A DNA stretch of 64,000 nucleotides from contig JBEKGJ010000003.1 in NCBI GenBank assembly GCA_050012855.1, positions 62,001 through 126,000 on the forward strand, written 5' to 3'. Positions 29,940 to 36,935 of this stretch are shown here, in pieces. How positions within the stretch are numbered: position 1 is the first letter of the stretch; each line of letters begins with the position of its first letter. This DNA comes from JAJXZJ01 sp050012855. GTDB lineage: Bacteria > Verrucomicrobiota > Verrucomicrobiia > Limisphaerales > J093. The translations under genes were made by a program, and so were the position numbers. Under the pieces are notes generated by a model. The model saw only the letters and a program-made list of their open reading frames with translations. It did no database searches and had not been told where the DNA came from.

Positions 29940-31352
29940 ATGAATCACCCTCCGTCCAATTCAGGCATCAGCCGGCGACGCTTCCTCGCCACCACCGGCT
30001 TCGCCGCCGTCGCCATCCCCACCTTGATTCCCGCCAGCGCCCTTGGCGCCGATGGCAAGCCGCCGGCCTCCGAACGCATTGTCATGGGCGTGGTCGGCTG
30101 GGGCATGCAAGGCCCCGGCAACACCGGCGCCTTCCTCAACGAAAAGGACTGTCACGTCGTCGCCGCCTGTGACCTCGACAAACGGCATCTCAATGACGCC
30201 GTCAACACCGTCAACAACAAGTACGGCAACAAGGACTGCCAGGCCTACCACGACTACCGGGAACTGATGGCCCGCACGGACATTGATGCCGTGATGATCG
30301 CCATCCCTGACACCTGGCACGCCCTGGTTGCCGTCGAAGCGCTCAAGCACAAGAAGGACGTTTACGGCGAAAAACCCCTGGCCCGGACCATCGCGGAACA
30401 GCAGGCCATCGTGAAGGCGGTGAAGAAATACAACCGCATCTGGCAGACCGGTTCGTGGCAGCGGTCAGTGGAGAATTTCCATTACGCCGCCGAGATCGTC
30501 CGCAACGGCTACATCGGCAAGATCAGCCGTGTCGAAGTCGGCCTGCCCGCCGGCCATACCGATTTCGCCGGCACGGGCGAACCGCTGTTGAAGCGACTCG
30601 CCAACGTCGCCGGCGCGCCCAAGGACCTCGCCCGGGTCGTGCCCGGCACCGCCGCCTGGGATGCGGCCGTGAGCCCGCCCCCCGCGGACCTCGACTACGA
30701 CCGCTGGCTCGGCCCGTCGCAGAACGAGCCGTACATCGAAGCCCGCGTCCACATGAACTGGCGCTGGAACTACAACGTCGGCGGCGGCCAGATGCTCGAC
30801 TGGATCGGCCACCACTGCGACATCGCCCACTGGGGCCTCGACTTCGACCATGTCGGCCCGAGCGAAATCGAAGGCCACGGCGACTTCCCGCCCAAGAACG
30901 CGCTGTGGAACACCAGTCCGAAATACCGCATCGAACTGAAGTATCCGCAGGACATCACGATGATCATCGCCGGCGGGCACGGTGACATCCGGGGCGGCAC
31001 GAAATGGATCGGCGACCTGGGCTGGGTGTGGGTGGACCGCGGCGGGTTCAAGTCGTCCATTCAGGAGTTCAACGACATGTCCCGGCTGCCGGACGACAAG
31101 CGCAAGGTCAAGCTCTACTACTCGCGCAACCACCAGCACAACTTCCTCGAATGCGTCCGGTCGCGCAAGCCGACCATCACGCCCGCAGACACCGGGCATC
31201 ACTCGGCCACGCCCGGTCATCTGGGTCTCATCTCGATGCTGGTTGGACGCAAGATCGCCTGGGATGCGAAGAAGGAGACCATCGTCGGCGACAAGGAAGC
31301 CAGCAAGCTCCTCTCCCGCCCGTTTCGGGCGCCGTATAAGCTGGTGGTGTAA
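29940..31352 (+). CDS. TAT-exported Gfo/Idh/MocA family oxidoreductase
   Basis: About 470 residues. A twin-arginine signal, SRRRFLATTGFAAVAIPTLI, precedes a Rossmann fold (IVMGVVGWGMQGPGNTGAFL, here the glycine-rich loop) and the family motif VYGEKPLARTIAE, with the conserved EKP. The C-terminal half carries WRWNYNVGGGQMLDWIGHHC, whose histidines are the usual catalytic and metal-neighbour residues in this family. Such proteins in Verrucomicrobia act on sugars or glycosidic bonds using tightly bound NAD; the substrate is unknown here. The start is ATG 29940; ATG 29928, four codons upstream, is also in frame. An intrinsic terminator follows. Confidence 0.9.
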   Translation: MNHPPSNSGISRRRFLATTGFAAVAIPTLIPASALGADGKPPASERIVMGVVGWGMQGPGNTGAFLNEKDCHVVAACDLDKRHLNDAVNTVNNKYGNKDCQAYHDYRELMARTDIDAVMIAIPDTWHALVAVEALKHKKDVYGEKPLARTIAEQQAIVKAVKKYNRIWQTGSWQRSVENFHYAAEIVRNGYIGKISRVEVGLPAGHTDFAGTGEPLLKRLANVAGAPKDLARVVPGTAAWDAAVSPPPADLDYDRWLGPSQNEPYIEARVHMNWRWNYNVGGGQMLDWIGHHCDIAHWGLDFDHVGPSEIEGHGDFPPKNALWNTSPKYRIELKYPQDITMIIAGGHGDIRGGTKWIGDLGWVWVDRGGFKSSIQEFNDMSRLPDDKRKVKLYYSRNHQHNFLECVRSRKPTITPADTGHHSATPGHLGLISMLVGRKIAWDAKKETIVGDKEASKLLSRPFRAPYKLVV

Positions 31353-31374
31353 GACCGCCATCACTGAATTCGCA

Positions 31375-31410
31375 CAACCTGCCTGGCTTCACGCAAGGCA
31401 GGTTGTTTTT
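31375..31410 (+). terminator. Intrinsic terminator after the Gfo/Idh/MocA gene
   Basis: Stem CAACCTGCCT / AGGCAGGTTG with an 11-base loop, followed directly by TTTTTG. It starts 22 bases after the stop codon. Confidence 0.9.
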
Positions 31411-31571
31411 GTGTTTGGGCCGTGCTGCGTCGCGGCCCAAATCGCGCACTTGTTCGGACCATGACCGGTCGCGGTCATAGCCGGATGGGGAGCACGGGCG
31501 GCTCGCCTGTGCCTCCCGGCCGCCGGCCGGGAGAACTCTCCTCTGCCCGCACGCTGGCAACGCGTGCGGTC

Positions 31572-31697
31572 GGCAGTGTCCTGATTTGTCGTTTCCCGGA
31601 GCGCGGCTGTGCGCTAAGCGTCAGCCGCAGCAGGCGGGACACGCTGCGGCTGGTCTCCGACACAGCCGCGCTCCATCCCAATTGGGACAACCCTGCC
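31572..31697 (-). repeat. Dispersed palindromic repeat, family 1, copy B (inverted)
   Basis: Reverse-orientation copy of 3468-3589. The 77-base core runs from GGAGCGCGGCTGTG to CACAGCCGCGCTCC and differs from copy A at only a handful of positions, mostly in the loop. Outer ends are GGCAGTGTCCTGATTTG on the left and CAATTGGGACAACCCTGCC on the right. Conservation of the ends shows that the unit is about 125 bp. Confidence 0.8.
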
Positions 31698-31795
31698 GTG
31701 CGGTCTGGACTTGCCGGTATTCTGCTTGGTTTGGACCGCGGGCGGCTGGCGCAAAACTCCTTACCCTCCTCCGCAAATCGTGACACGATGTGACC

Positions 31796-31990
31796 ATGAA
31801 AGTAGAAACCGTCGAAATCCCGACGAACGTTCTATCCGCCGTCGAGACGCTGGACGAATTGCAGGACTGGCTTACGGCGCAAAACCCGAAGCTCATCGCT
31901 GAACTGCGCGCGGCCCGCCAGCAGGATCTCGCCGGCCAGTTCAAACCCTGGAAACCGCGTCACCTGCCAAGCCCAGGTCGAAGCAGGTGA
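31796..31990 (+). CDS. Small protein, antitoxin-like
   Basis: A 64-residue protein: MKVETVEIPTNVLSAVETLD, then ELQDWLTAQNPKLIAELRAA and a basic tail. The short strand-then-helices layout resembles small antitoxins, but there is no toxin gene beside it and I do not recognise the family. Upstream, GTG 31790 is also in frame. The next 330 bases are non-coding, so if it was once part of a pair the partner is gone. Confidence 0.4.
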   Translation: MKVETVEIPTNVLSAVETLDELQDWLTAQNPKLIAELRAARQQDLAGQFKPWKPRHLPSPGRSR

Positions 31991-32323
31991 AGAAGCCGAC
32001 GCGCAACTTGGTAACGTCCTGATTTGACTTATCGGTGGGGCGTCCCCGCGAGCCGGCTCGTCAGTGCCCACCGAGTCAGGACACAGCGAGCAACTTGCCG
32101 GACTGGACGCGCGGTACGCAGCAGGGTTGAGCCAGGATTTGAGCGCGTGGAGGCAAGACCTGAGTCCGTTTACCCTCCGTGGCGCGGGATTTCAGCCGTA
32201 ATCTGGCTTGCCGGTGGCTGCGCCCAGGTTCAAACTCGCCGCACATTATGTAACCGCTCCGCCATTGGCGTATTGGGTCGAAGGCACTTCTCATCCTCGG
32301 CCGGAATGCCAAAGCCGCATCGT
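31991..32323. other. Intergenic stretch with a family 2 repeat
   Basis: A 333-base gap holding a family 2 repeat at 32011-32085 and then about 240 bases in which I see no gene or clear site. An AT-richer patch (CACATTATGTAACC near 32244) could be part of a promoter for the downstream protease, but no -35 box fits. Confidence 0.5.
32011..32085 (+). repeat. Dispersed repeat, family 2, copy 1
   Basis: Left end GTAACGTCCTGATTTGAC followed by CGGTGGGGCGTCCCCGCGAG; right end CCCACCGAGTCAGGACAC. The ends are inverted repeats of one another (GTCCTGA...CGGTGGG). The same words appear at 45109-45151 and, inverted, at 45303-45345. The outermost GTGTCCTGATTTG is shared with family 1, suggesting one mobilising system. 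Confidence 0.6.
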
Positions 32324-34300
32324 ATGTCCGACATACACTTTGAATGTCCCAACTGCACGCAGAGAATCGCAGCGCCTGAAGAGCTGGCGAGTCAATCAAT
32401 TGACTGTCCCACCTGCAAGGAGACCATAGTGGTTCCAGCTCCCAGTCATTCAGTGCCGGCACAGGCTGCTGTCTCGTCGCAACCGCAAGCGGAGAATCAA
32501 GCTCACGTGGAATTGGCCGAACTGCGACGTAGCGCTGAGGCCGGCGACGCGAGCGCGCAGTTCTGGCTTGGCTACCACTACAGCAACGGCGATGAGGTTC
32601 CCCAAGACCCAGCCGAAGCGGCGAAATGGTTCCGCAAGGCGGCGGAACAGGGCGACGCTGTGGCGCAGCGCAAGCTCGGAATCTGCTACCGATTTGGCGA
32701 AGGAGTGCCCGAAGACCACGGCGAGGCGGTGAAATGGGTCCGCAAGGCTGCCGAACAGGGCAATACCATGGCTCAATTCGATCTCGGTACCTGCTACGAG
32801 GATGGCGACGGAGTGCCCAAAGACGACGCCGAGGCGGTGACGTGGTACCGCAAGGCCGCCGAGCAGGGCCACGCTGACGCGCAAAACAATCTCGGCTTCT
32901 GCTATGCCAATGGCCAAGGTGTTCCCACGGACGAAGCCGAGGCGCTGAAATGGTACCGCAAGGCCGCCGAGCGAGGTTACGATTCGGCGCAATTCAATCT
33001 CGGTGTCTGCTACGAGAGAGGTCGAGGGACTCCCAAGGACGGCGTCGAAGCCGTGAAATGGTTCCTCAAGGCGGCGGATCAGGGCTTCGCTCTGGCGCAA
33101 TTGAATCTCGGCTTCTGCCATGCCAGTGGCCAAGGTGTTCCCAAGGACGAAGCCGAGGCGGTGAAATGGTACCGCAAGGCCGCCGAGCAAGGTTACGATA
33201 TGGCGCAATTCAATCTCGGCATCTGTTATTACCATGGCCGCGGAGTTTCCAAAGACAAGGCCGAGGCCGTGAGATGGTACTGCAGGGCCGCTGGGCAAGG
33301 TTACGCTGGTATGCACGCTGGTGAGTTCGTCATCTGCTCCGACACGGGCGAACGCGTGCCGCAGAAGAACTTGATGGAAGCCGCGAGATTGAACCGCAAG
33401 GTGGCAGATCACGGCAACGCCGTGGCGCAATTCTTTCTCGGCATGGACTATTACCTCGGTCTTGGTGTCCCGGAAGATCTGGTGGAGGCAGCTCGCTGGT
33501 TTAACCTCTCTGCTGGCCAAGGTAATAAGCTGGCCAAGGAGATGCTCGCCCAACTTGACGAAGAGATGGCACGCGATCTGATTGCCGAGGGCCAGCAACT
33601 CACGCACGACTCCCAACCCCAAGATGCCGGGGCGGACCACCGCCGTGGGACCATGAGGAACGAGCGGGCAGCGAACGCCAGCGGCACGGGTTTTTTCATC
33701 ACCGCGGACGGTTACCTGATCACCAACCAACACGTCGTCGCCGATGCGCGGCGAGTGGCAGTAGTTTCCGCGTCGGGCCGACGGTCGGCCCGGGTGGTCT
33801 ATGCGGACGGGGCCAACGACCTGGCCTTGCTGAAGGCGAAGGGGATGTTCGCTCCGCTGCCGTTGGCACCAAGCGGCGGCGTCAAGCTCGCGGCGGCCGT
33901 GTTCACGGTCGGTTTCCCGAATCCCGGTTTGCAGGGGTTTCAAGCGAAGTTTGCCCGAGGGGACATCGCCGGCCTGGCCGGAGCGGGTGACGATCCGCGG
34001 TATTTTCAGATCAGCGTGCCGCTTCAGCCGGGCAACTCAGGCGGCCCGTTGGTGGATGAGCGCGGTAACGTGATCGGCGTGGTAACGGCTAAACTCGACG
34101 CGGAGGCGGCGGTGAAAACGTCGGGGATGCTCCCGGAGAATGTCAATTACGCCTTGAAGGGCGTGTTCATTTCCACGCTGCTGGACACGTTGCTGGCCGG
34201 CAAATTCACGTTGGCCGAACTGCACACGAAGGCGCAGCCAGTGGAGGACACGGCGAAGGTGGTGGAAGACTCGGTGGCAGTGGTTTTGGTCTGGAAGTAG
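32324..34300 (+). CDS. Zinc-ribbon / Sel1-repeat / trypsin-like protease fusion
   Basis: About 658 residues in three parts. N-terminus: a zinc ribbon, CPNCTQRI and CPTCKETI. Residues about 65-420: nine or so Sel1-type repeats of 36 residues, each with AQFNLGVCYERGRG- and AVKWYRKAAEQG-like halves. Residues about 440-640: a trypsin-like S1C domain with a full triad, TNQHVVAD (His), NDLALLKA (Asp) and QPGNSGGPL (Ser). There is no signal peptide or membrane helix, so the protease is probably cytoplasmic, unlike HtrA/Deg enzymes. Sel1 repeats suggest binding to a protein partner that controls or targets the protease. The start could also be ATG 32306. Confidence 0.8.
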   Translation: MSDIHFECPNCTQRIAAPEELASQSIDCPTCKETIVVPAPSHSVPAQAAVSSQPQAENQAHVELAELRRSAEAGDASAQFWLGYHYSNGDEVPQDPAEAAKWFRKAAEQGDAVAQRKLGICYRFGEGVPEDHGEAVKWVRKAAEQGNTMAQFDLGTCYEDGDGVPKDDAEAVTWYRKAAEQGHADAQNNLGFCYANGQGVPTDEAEALKWYRKAAERGYDSAQFNLGVCYERGRGTPKDGVEAVKWFLKAADQGFALAQLNLGFCHASGQGVPKDEAEAVKWYRKAAEQGYDMAQFNLGICYYHGRGVSKDKAEAVRWYCRAAGQGYAGMHAGEFVICSDTGERVPQKNLMEAARLNRKVADHGNAVAQFFLGMDYYLGLGVPEDLVEAARWFNLSAGQGNKLAKEMLAQLDEEMARDLIAEGQQLTHDSQPQDAGADHRRGTMRNERAANASGTGFFITADGYLITNQHVVADARRVAVVSASGRRSARVVYADGANDLALLKAKGMFAPLPLAPSGGVKLAAAVFTVGFPNPGLQGFQAKFARGDIAGLAGAGDDPRYFQISVPLQPGNSGGPLVDERGNVIGVVTAKLDAEAAVKTSGMLPENVNYALKGVFISTLLDTLLAGKFTLAELHTKAQPVEDTAKVVEDSVAVVLVWK

Positions 34301-34491
34301 CACGACTTTCTGTCGCGCGATTGGGAAAATGTAGCCGGGTGCCCCTTCGAATCTGTTGGAATGATCGGAGAGTGATTCCGGCTTGGGTAGTGAATCCTAA
34401 TTTGAACACGCCAGTTTGGTTCAACGGTTGAATCGGACTTTAAGTGAAACAGTCTTGACTCCGGTTTGCATTTGGGTGTATCCGCATTGTC

Positions 34492-34788
34492 ATGAATCCG
34501 TCTCACGCATTGTTCGTCGTGGATAAGCCCTCCAATCAAGTGCCAGACGCTGAGGGAAAATGGGAACTGTTCCTCCACCACATAGGAGAGATCGAACACA
34601 TGAAATCAGGAACAGAACAACTTGCTGAAAATGTGTGGCTGATTCCCGTGCATACAGGAATCGCCGGTTTATCTCTCCTGATTCAATCCGCCCTTCACAA
34701 GTCCCAACATGAGCCTCTGCGCTATCGGTTGCTGTTCTTGAATGACCCGCAGTGGATTGATTCCGGGAAGCAAGTTGCCTCCTCATGA
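34492..34788 (+). CDS. Small hypothetical protein
   Basis: A 98-residue protein with plausible strand/helix pattern: KWELFLHHIGEIEHMKSGTE, AENVWLIPVHTGIAGLSLLI, and RYRLLFLNDPQWIDSGKQV. The W-x-IP and RYRLLFL-DPxW arrangement looks like a real globular domain, but I do not recognise a family. The opposite strand is also open over the same span; the plus-strand reading was preferred because its residues make a sensible fold. It begins near a TTGACT at 34454 that could be a -35 box. It lies among toxin-antitoxin genes and could be a remnant of one. Confidence 0.45.
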   Translation: MNPSHALFVVDKPSNQVPDAEGKWELFLHHIGEIEHMKSGTEQLAENVWLIPVHTGIAGLSLLIQSALHKSQHEPLRYRLLFLNDPQWIDSGKQVASS

Positions 34789-34862
34789 TCTTGGAGATGG
34801 TCGAGAATTCAAGTTAGGACACTACCGCAGCTTGCACTCGATGGTGGAAGCATGACTGATCG

Positions 34863-34928
34863 GGAATTATCATCGTTTACGAGCCGGACCCGGCGCAGTG
34901 GGACTCGGCCTTGAAAAACCGAAGATGA
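34863..34928 (+). pseudogene. 3' remnant of a DUF4258-type toxin gene
   Basis: The short frame before the YgiT-like gene reads IIIVYEPDPAQWDSALKNRR and stops at 34926. That is the normal C-terminal end of DUF4258 proteins (VYEPDPxxW...RR), which pair with YgiT-type antitoxins. An in-frame stop lies at 34857 and no upstream part is present; instead, a repeat end (AGTTAGGACACTACC at 34813) is found where the gene body should be. The toxin appears to have been destroyed, leaving the antitoxin. Confidence 0.5.
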
Positions 34929-34929
34929 C

Positions 34930-35172
34930 ATGAAGAAACACCGCTGGAACGAGACCTTCGAGGAGCGACGGGTGACCTACACCCAGGAACTGGCGGGCCG
35001 GTTCGTGGTTGTGGAAGGTGTGCCGGCCCGGGTCTGCCGCGAAACCGGCGAAACGCTCTTCAGCCCGGAAACCGTGGACCAATTACAGACGATCATTCGC
35101 GGACAATTGCGTCCGGCCCGCGTCATCGAAACCCCGGTTTATGATTTCGCGGTGGCCAAAACGGCGGCGTAA
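34930..35172 (+). CDS. YgiT/MqsA-N-like antitoxin, cysteine pair lost
   Basis: An 80-residue protein. The core RFVVVEGVPARVCRETGETL followed by SPETVDQLQTIIRG matches the second half of the YgiT-type zinc-finger antitoxin domain. The usual CPxCG pair at the N-terminus and the CxxCG at the PARVC site are reduced to a single cysteine, so zinc binding is probably lost. It starts one base after the toxin remnant's stop, the normal order for DUF4258/YgiT pairs. It is likely an orphan antitoxin. Confidence 0.55.
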   Translation: MKKHRWNETFEERRVTYTQELAGRFVVVEGVPARVCRETGETLFSPETVDQLQTIIRGQLRPARVIETPVYDFAVAKTAA

Positions 35173-35321
35173 CCCGTCCGCGCCACCGCGTTGGGGCTGA
35201 GGAAACTCTGGAATCACTCACGGCTGAGGTCGAGTGCTCCCTCGCACGGGTGGGCGCGAGGAAGGGGTTGCGGGAAATCGGAACTTGAACTTGGCGGCGA
35301 TGTGCTTACCGTAAGTCCGTC

Positions 35322-35639
35322 ATGAAGACCTTTGAACTCTCGCTGGCCCAGATCGGCAATTCGCGCGGCATCCGCCTGCCCGCCGGCCTGATCCGCAAGC
35401 ACGGCTTCGAGCACGGGCTGGTGCTGGAGGATCGCGGCCACGAACTTGCCCTCAAACCCAAGGCCGGCCCCCGGAAGCTCTCCTGGGACGAAACCGCCCG
35501 CGCGATGGTCGCGTCGGGGGAAGACTGGTCCGCGCGGGAGGGCACGCTGGCGGACGGCCTCGATCAGATTCCCTGGGACGGCCCGATTCCGAAAGCCGCT
35601 GTTTCCGCCACCCGGAAGCCGGCTTCCCGCAAGAAATGA
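35322..35639 (+). CDS. mazE: AbrB/MazE-type antitoxin
   Basis: A 105-residue protein whose first 45 residues form a swapped-hairpin AbrB domain: KTFELSLAQIGNSRGIRLPA then GLIRKHGFEHGLVLEDRGHE. This domain binds DNA at the operon's own promoter. The C-terminal half (SWDETARAMVASGEDWSARE, EIPWDGPIP-like) is the flexible arm that neutralises the toxin. The stop codon overlaps the start of the MazF-like gene by four bases (ATGA), the usual antitoxin-first arrangement with translational coupling. Confidence 0.8.
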   Translation: MKTFELSLAQIGNSRGIRLPAGLIRKHGFEHGLVLEDRGHELALKPKAGPRKLSWDETARAMVASGEDWSAREGTLADGLDQIPWDGPIPKAAVSATRKPASRKK

Positions 35640-35959
35640 AGCGCCACGAGATTTACTGGGCCCGGCTCGATCCGACGGAAGGCAGCGAGTTGGGCAAGAC
35701 CCGCCCCTGCGTCATCGTCAGCCTCGACTCGTTGAACGCCGTCCTGCCCACCGTGGTCGTCTGTCCGCTGAACACCGTGCTGCGGCCCCACTGGCGCACG
35801 CGGTTGCAAGTCACCGGCGCGGGCAAGGCGGCGGATGTCTGCGCTGACCAGATTCGCGTGGTGAACAAGACGCGCCTCACCCGGAAGATCGGCACTCTCT
35901 CCGCCGGCGACGCCGCCGCGTTGTGCCAGCTCCTGTCCGAGATGTATGGCGAACCCTGA
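35636..35959 (+). CDS. mazF: MazF/PemK-type mRNA interferase toxin
   Basis: A 107-residue protein of full family length. It starts MKRHEIYWARLDPTEGSELG, then KTRPCVIVSLDSLN with the conserved Arg-Pro-Cys/Val, VVVCPLNTV near residue 42, and ADQIRVVNKTRL with the Asp-Gln-Ile/Val-Arg motif. These are the MazF catalytic and dimer elements, and all look intact. Encoded with the MazE-type antitoxin just upstream. It cleaves specific RNA sequences when the antitoxin is degraded (family knowledge). Confidence 0.85.
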   Translation: MKRHEIYWARLDPTEGSELGKTRPCVIVSLDSLNAVLPTVVVCPLNTVLRPHWRTRLQVTGAGKAADVCADQIRVVNKTRLTRKIGTLSAGDAAALCQLLSEMYGEP

Positions 35960-35976
35960 ACGGTCGCCGCGCGGAG

Positions 35977-36070
35977 TTACTTGGCCTTGTCCGGATACGG
36001 CGGTGGCGGCGGGATGGTCACCGGTTTCGCTGCCAGCTTGGCCTTGAGCTCCTTAATCGCTTTGTTGCAC
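35977..36070 (-). pseudogene. Duplicated 3' end of the tricorn-like protease gene
   Basis: This stretch repeats the last 90 or so bases of the S41 gene at 36936-37030, including its stop: both share TTGTCCGGATACGGCGGTGG and GGCGGGATGGTCACCGG. On the minus strand it encodes the same proline-rich tail, KPVTIPPPPPYPDKAK. Similarity fades after about 95 bases. The PIN toxin and its antitoxin lie exactly between this fragment and the real gene end. Confidence 0.65.
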
Positions 36071-36079
36071 CGATCAAAC

Positions 36080-36499
36080 TCAAGGCTCCCCGGCCGGCGG
36101 GTCACGGCGAAGGAGGGCTTCAAAGCCCGCCTGCTCAAAATGGAGGTCGTAGGCCAAAGCGCGGGTGAGGCCCCGTTCCCGCATCAAGTGGAAAGAAACA
36201 CAGTCAGTGAGTGACCATTCCTTGTCGGGCCGGTCGCGGTGGAGACAGAGGCCGGCGGCAAACAACTCGGAAGAGGCGGGCACCAGCGTGTAATTCGGGT
36301 CGCTGGAGATCAGTTCGACGATCCGGTGGGCGCGCAGTCGGTCGGCACGCCGGGAGAGACTATTGACCGTTTCGCAAAGGACGTACTCGGTGGCGAGCAG
36401 TCGTTCCGACACACTCTTCGCCCACCCCACAGCTCGCCAGTGAAGTGCGTCCGTGGGCTGGGCGAACGCGAGGAGGAAGCCGCTATCCACGAGGATCAT
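36080..36499 (-). CDS. PIN-domain (VapC-type) toxin
   Basis: A 139-residue PIN nuclease. The four acidic positions are visible: Asp4 in MILVDSGFLLAF, Glu in EYVLCETVNSLSRR, Asp in KEWSLTDCVSFHLM, and Asp in ALAYDLHFEQAGF. These bind Mg/Mn in the RNase active site. The start ATG 36499 overlaps the stop of the antitoxin gene by four bases. Its C-terminal codons run into sequence adjacent to the duplicated protease tail, so the last few residues may be new. Confidence 0.8.
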   Translation of the reverse strand: MILVDSGFLLAFAQPTDALHWRAVGWAKSVSERLLATEYVLCETVNSLSRRADRLRAHRIVELISSDPNYTLVPASSELFAAGLCLHRDRPDKEWSLTDCVSFHLMRERGLTRALAYDLHFEQAGFEALLRRDPPAGEP

Positions 36500-36744
36500 G
36501 GTTTCTTGGGCAAGCTGTAGAGATAATGATCGTGTTGGGCGGCTCCGTCCGCCGGCCAGTCGGGATTCTCGGGAAGTTCCTCCAGCGACCTGAGTAACTT
36601 CATCAGCGGCCGGTCTTCGGTGGCAGGCTCGACGCGTTGCTTCAGCGGTTGGACATGCACCTCCAACGCACAATCCACCGGCAGCGTCACCGGCCCGTCC
36701 GGGATGAGCACCTTGCCGTCGAAATGGGCGGTCAACACCGTCAT
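36496..36744 (-). CDS. Antitoxin of the AF2212/DUF104 type
   Basis: An 82-residue protein starting MTVLTAHFDGKVLIPDGPVT, a small beta-barrel motif typical of AF2212-like antitoxins (v.a.fdGkvl.P..pv.L), followed by a charged C-terminal region (ATEDRPLMKLLRSLEELPEN) that would wrap the PIN toxin. It is encoded directly upstream of the toxin with a four-base overlap. ATG 36744 was chosen over upstream in-frame codons because the conserved strand begins there. Confidence 0.75.
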   Translation of the reverse strand: MTVLTAHFDGKVLIPDGPVTLPVDCALEVHVQPLKQRVEPATEDRPLMKLLRSLEELPENPDWPADGAAQHDHYLYSLPKKP

Positions 36745-36935
36745 ACACCGGAAACTAGCGGCCGGAGCGGGCGGAAGCGAGCAGAAAAAAGCCAACGGTG
36801 GCGCACGAACACCACTCGTGGGGAAAACGGCGCCTCGCCCGTGCTGGTCCTTTTCTGGAGGTAGCGAGACACTGCGCCGCGAGATTGAGGCCGCGACGCA
36901 GCGCAGCCAATTTGGTGAACCGCCGTTTCGTGCCG

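Larger units (their letters stand above)
31353..31795. other. Intergenic stretch with terminator and repeat copy
   Basis: A 443-base gap. It contains the terminator at 31375-31410, a perfect 9-bp palindrome CTCCCGGCC/GGCCGGGAG at 31513-31533, and the full family 1 repeat at 31572-31697. Small open frames through the repeat are the products of the palindrome and are not genes. Confidence 0.65.

Noticed and set aside
31621..31944. Open frames through the family 1 repeat copy B
   Set aside because: They arise from the palindrome and differ on each strand; no conserved start or domain.
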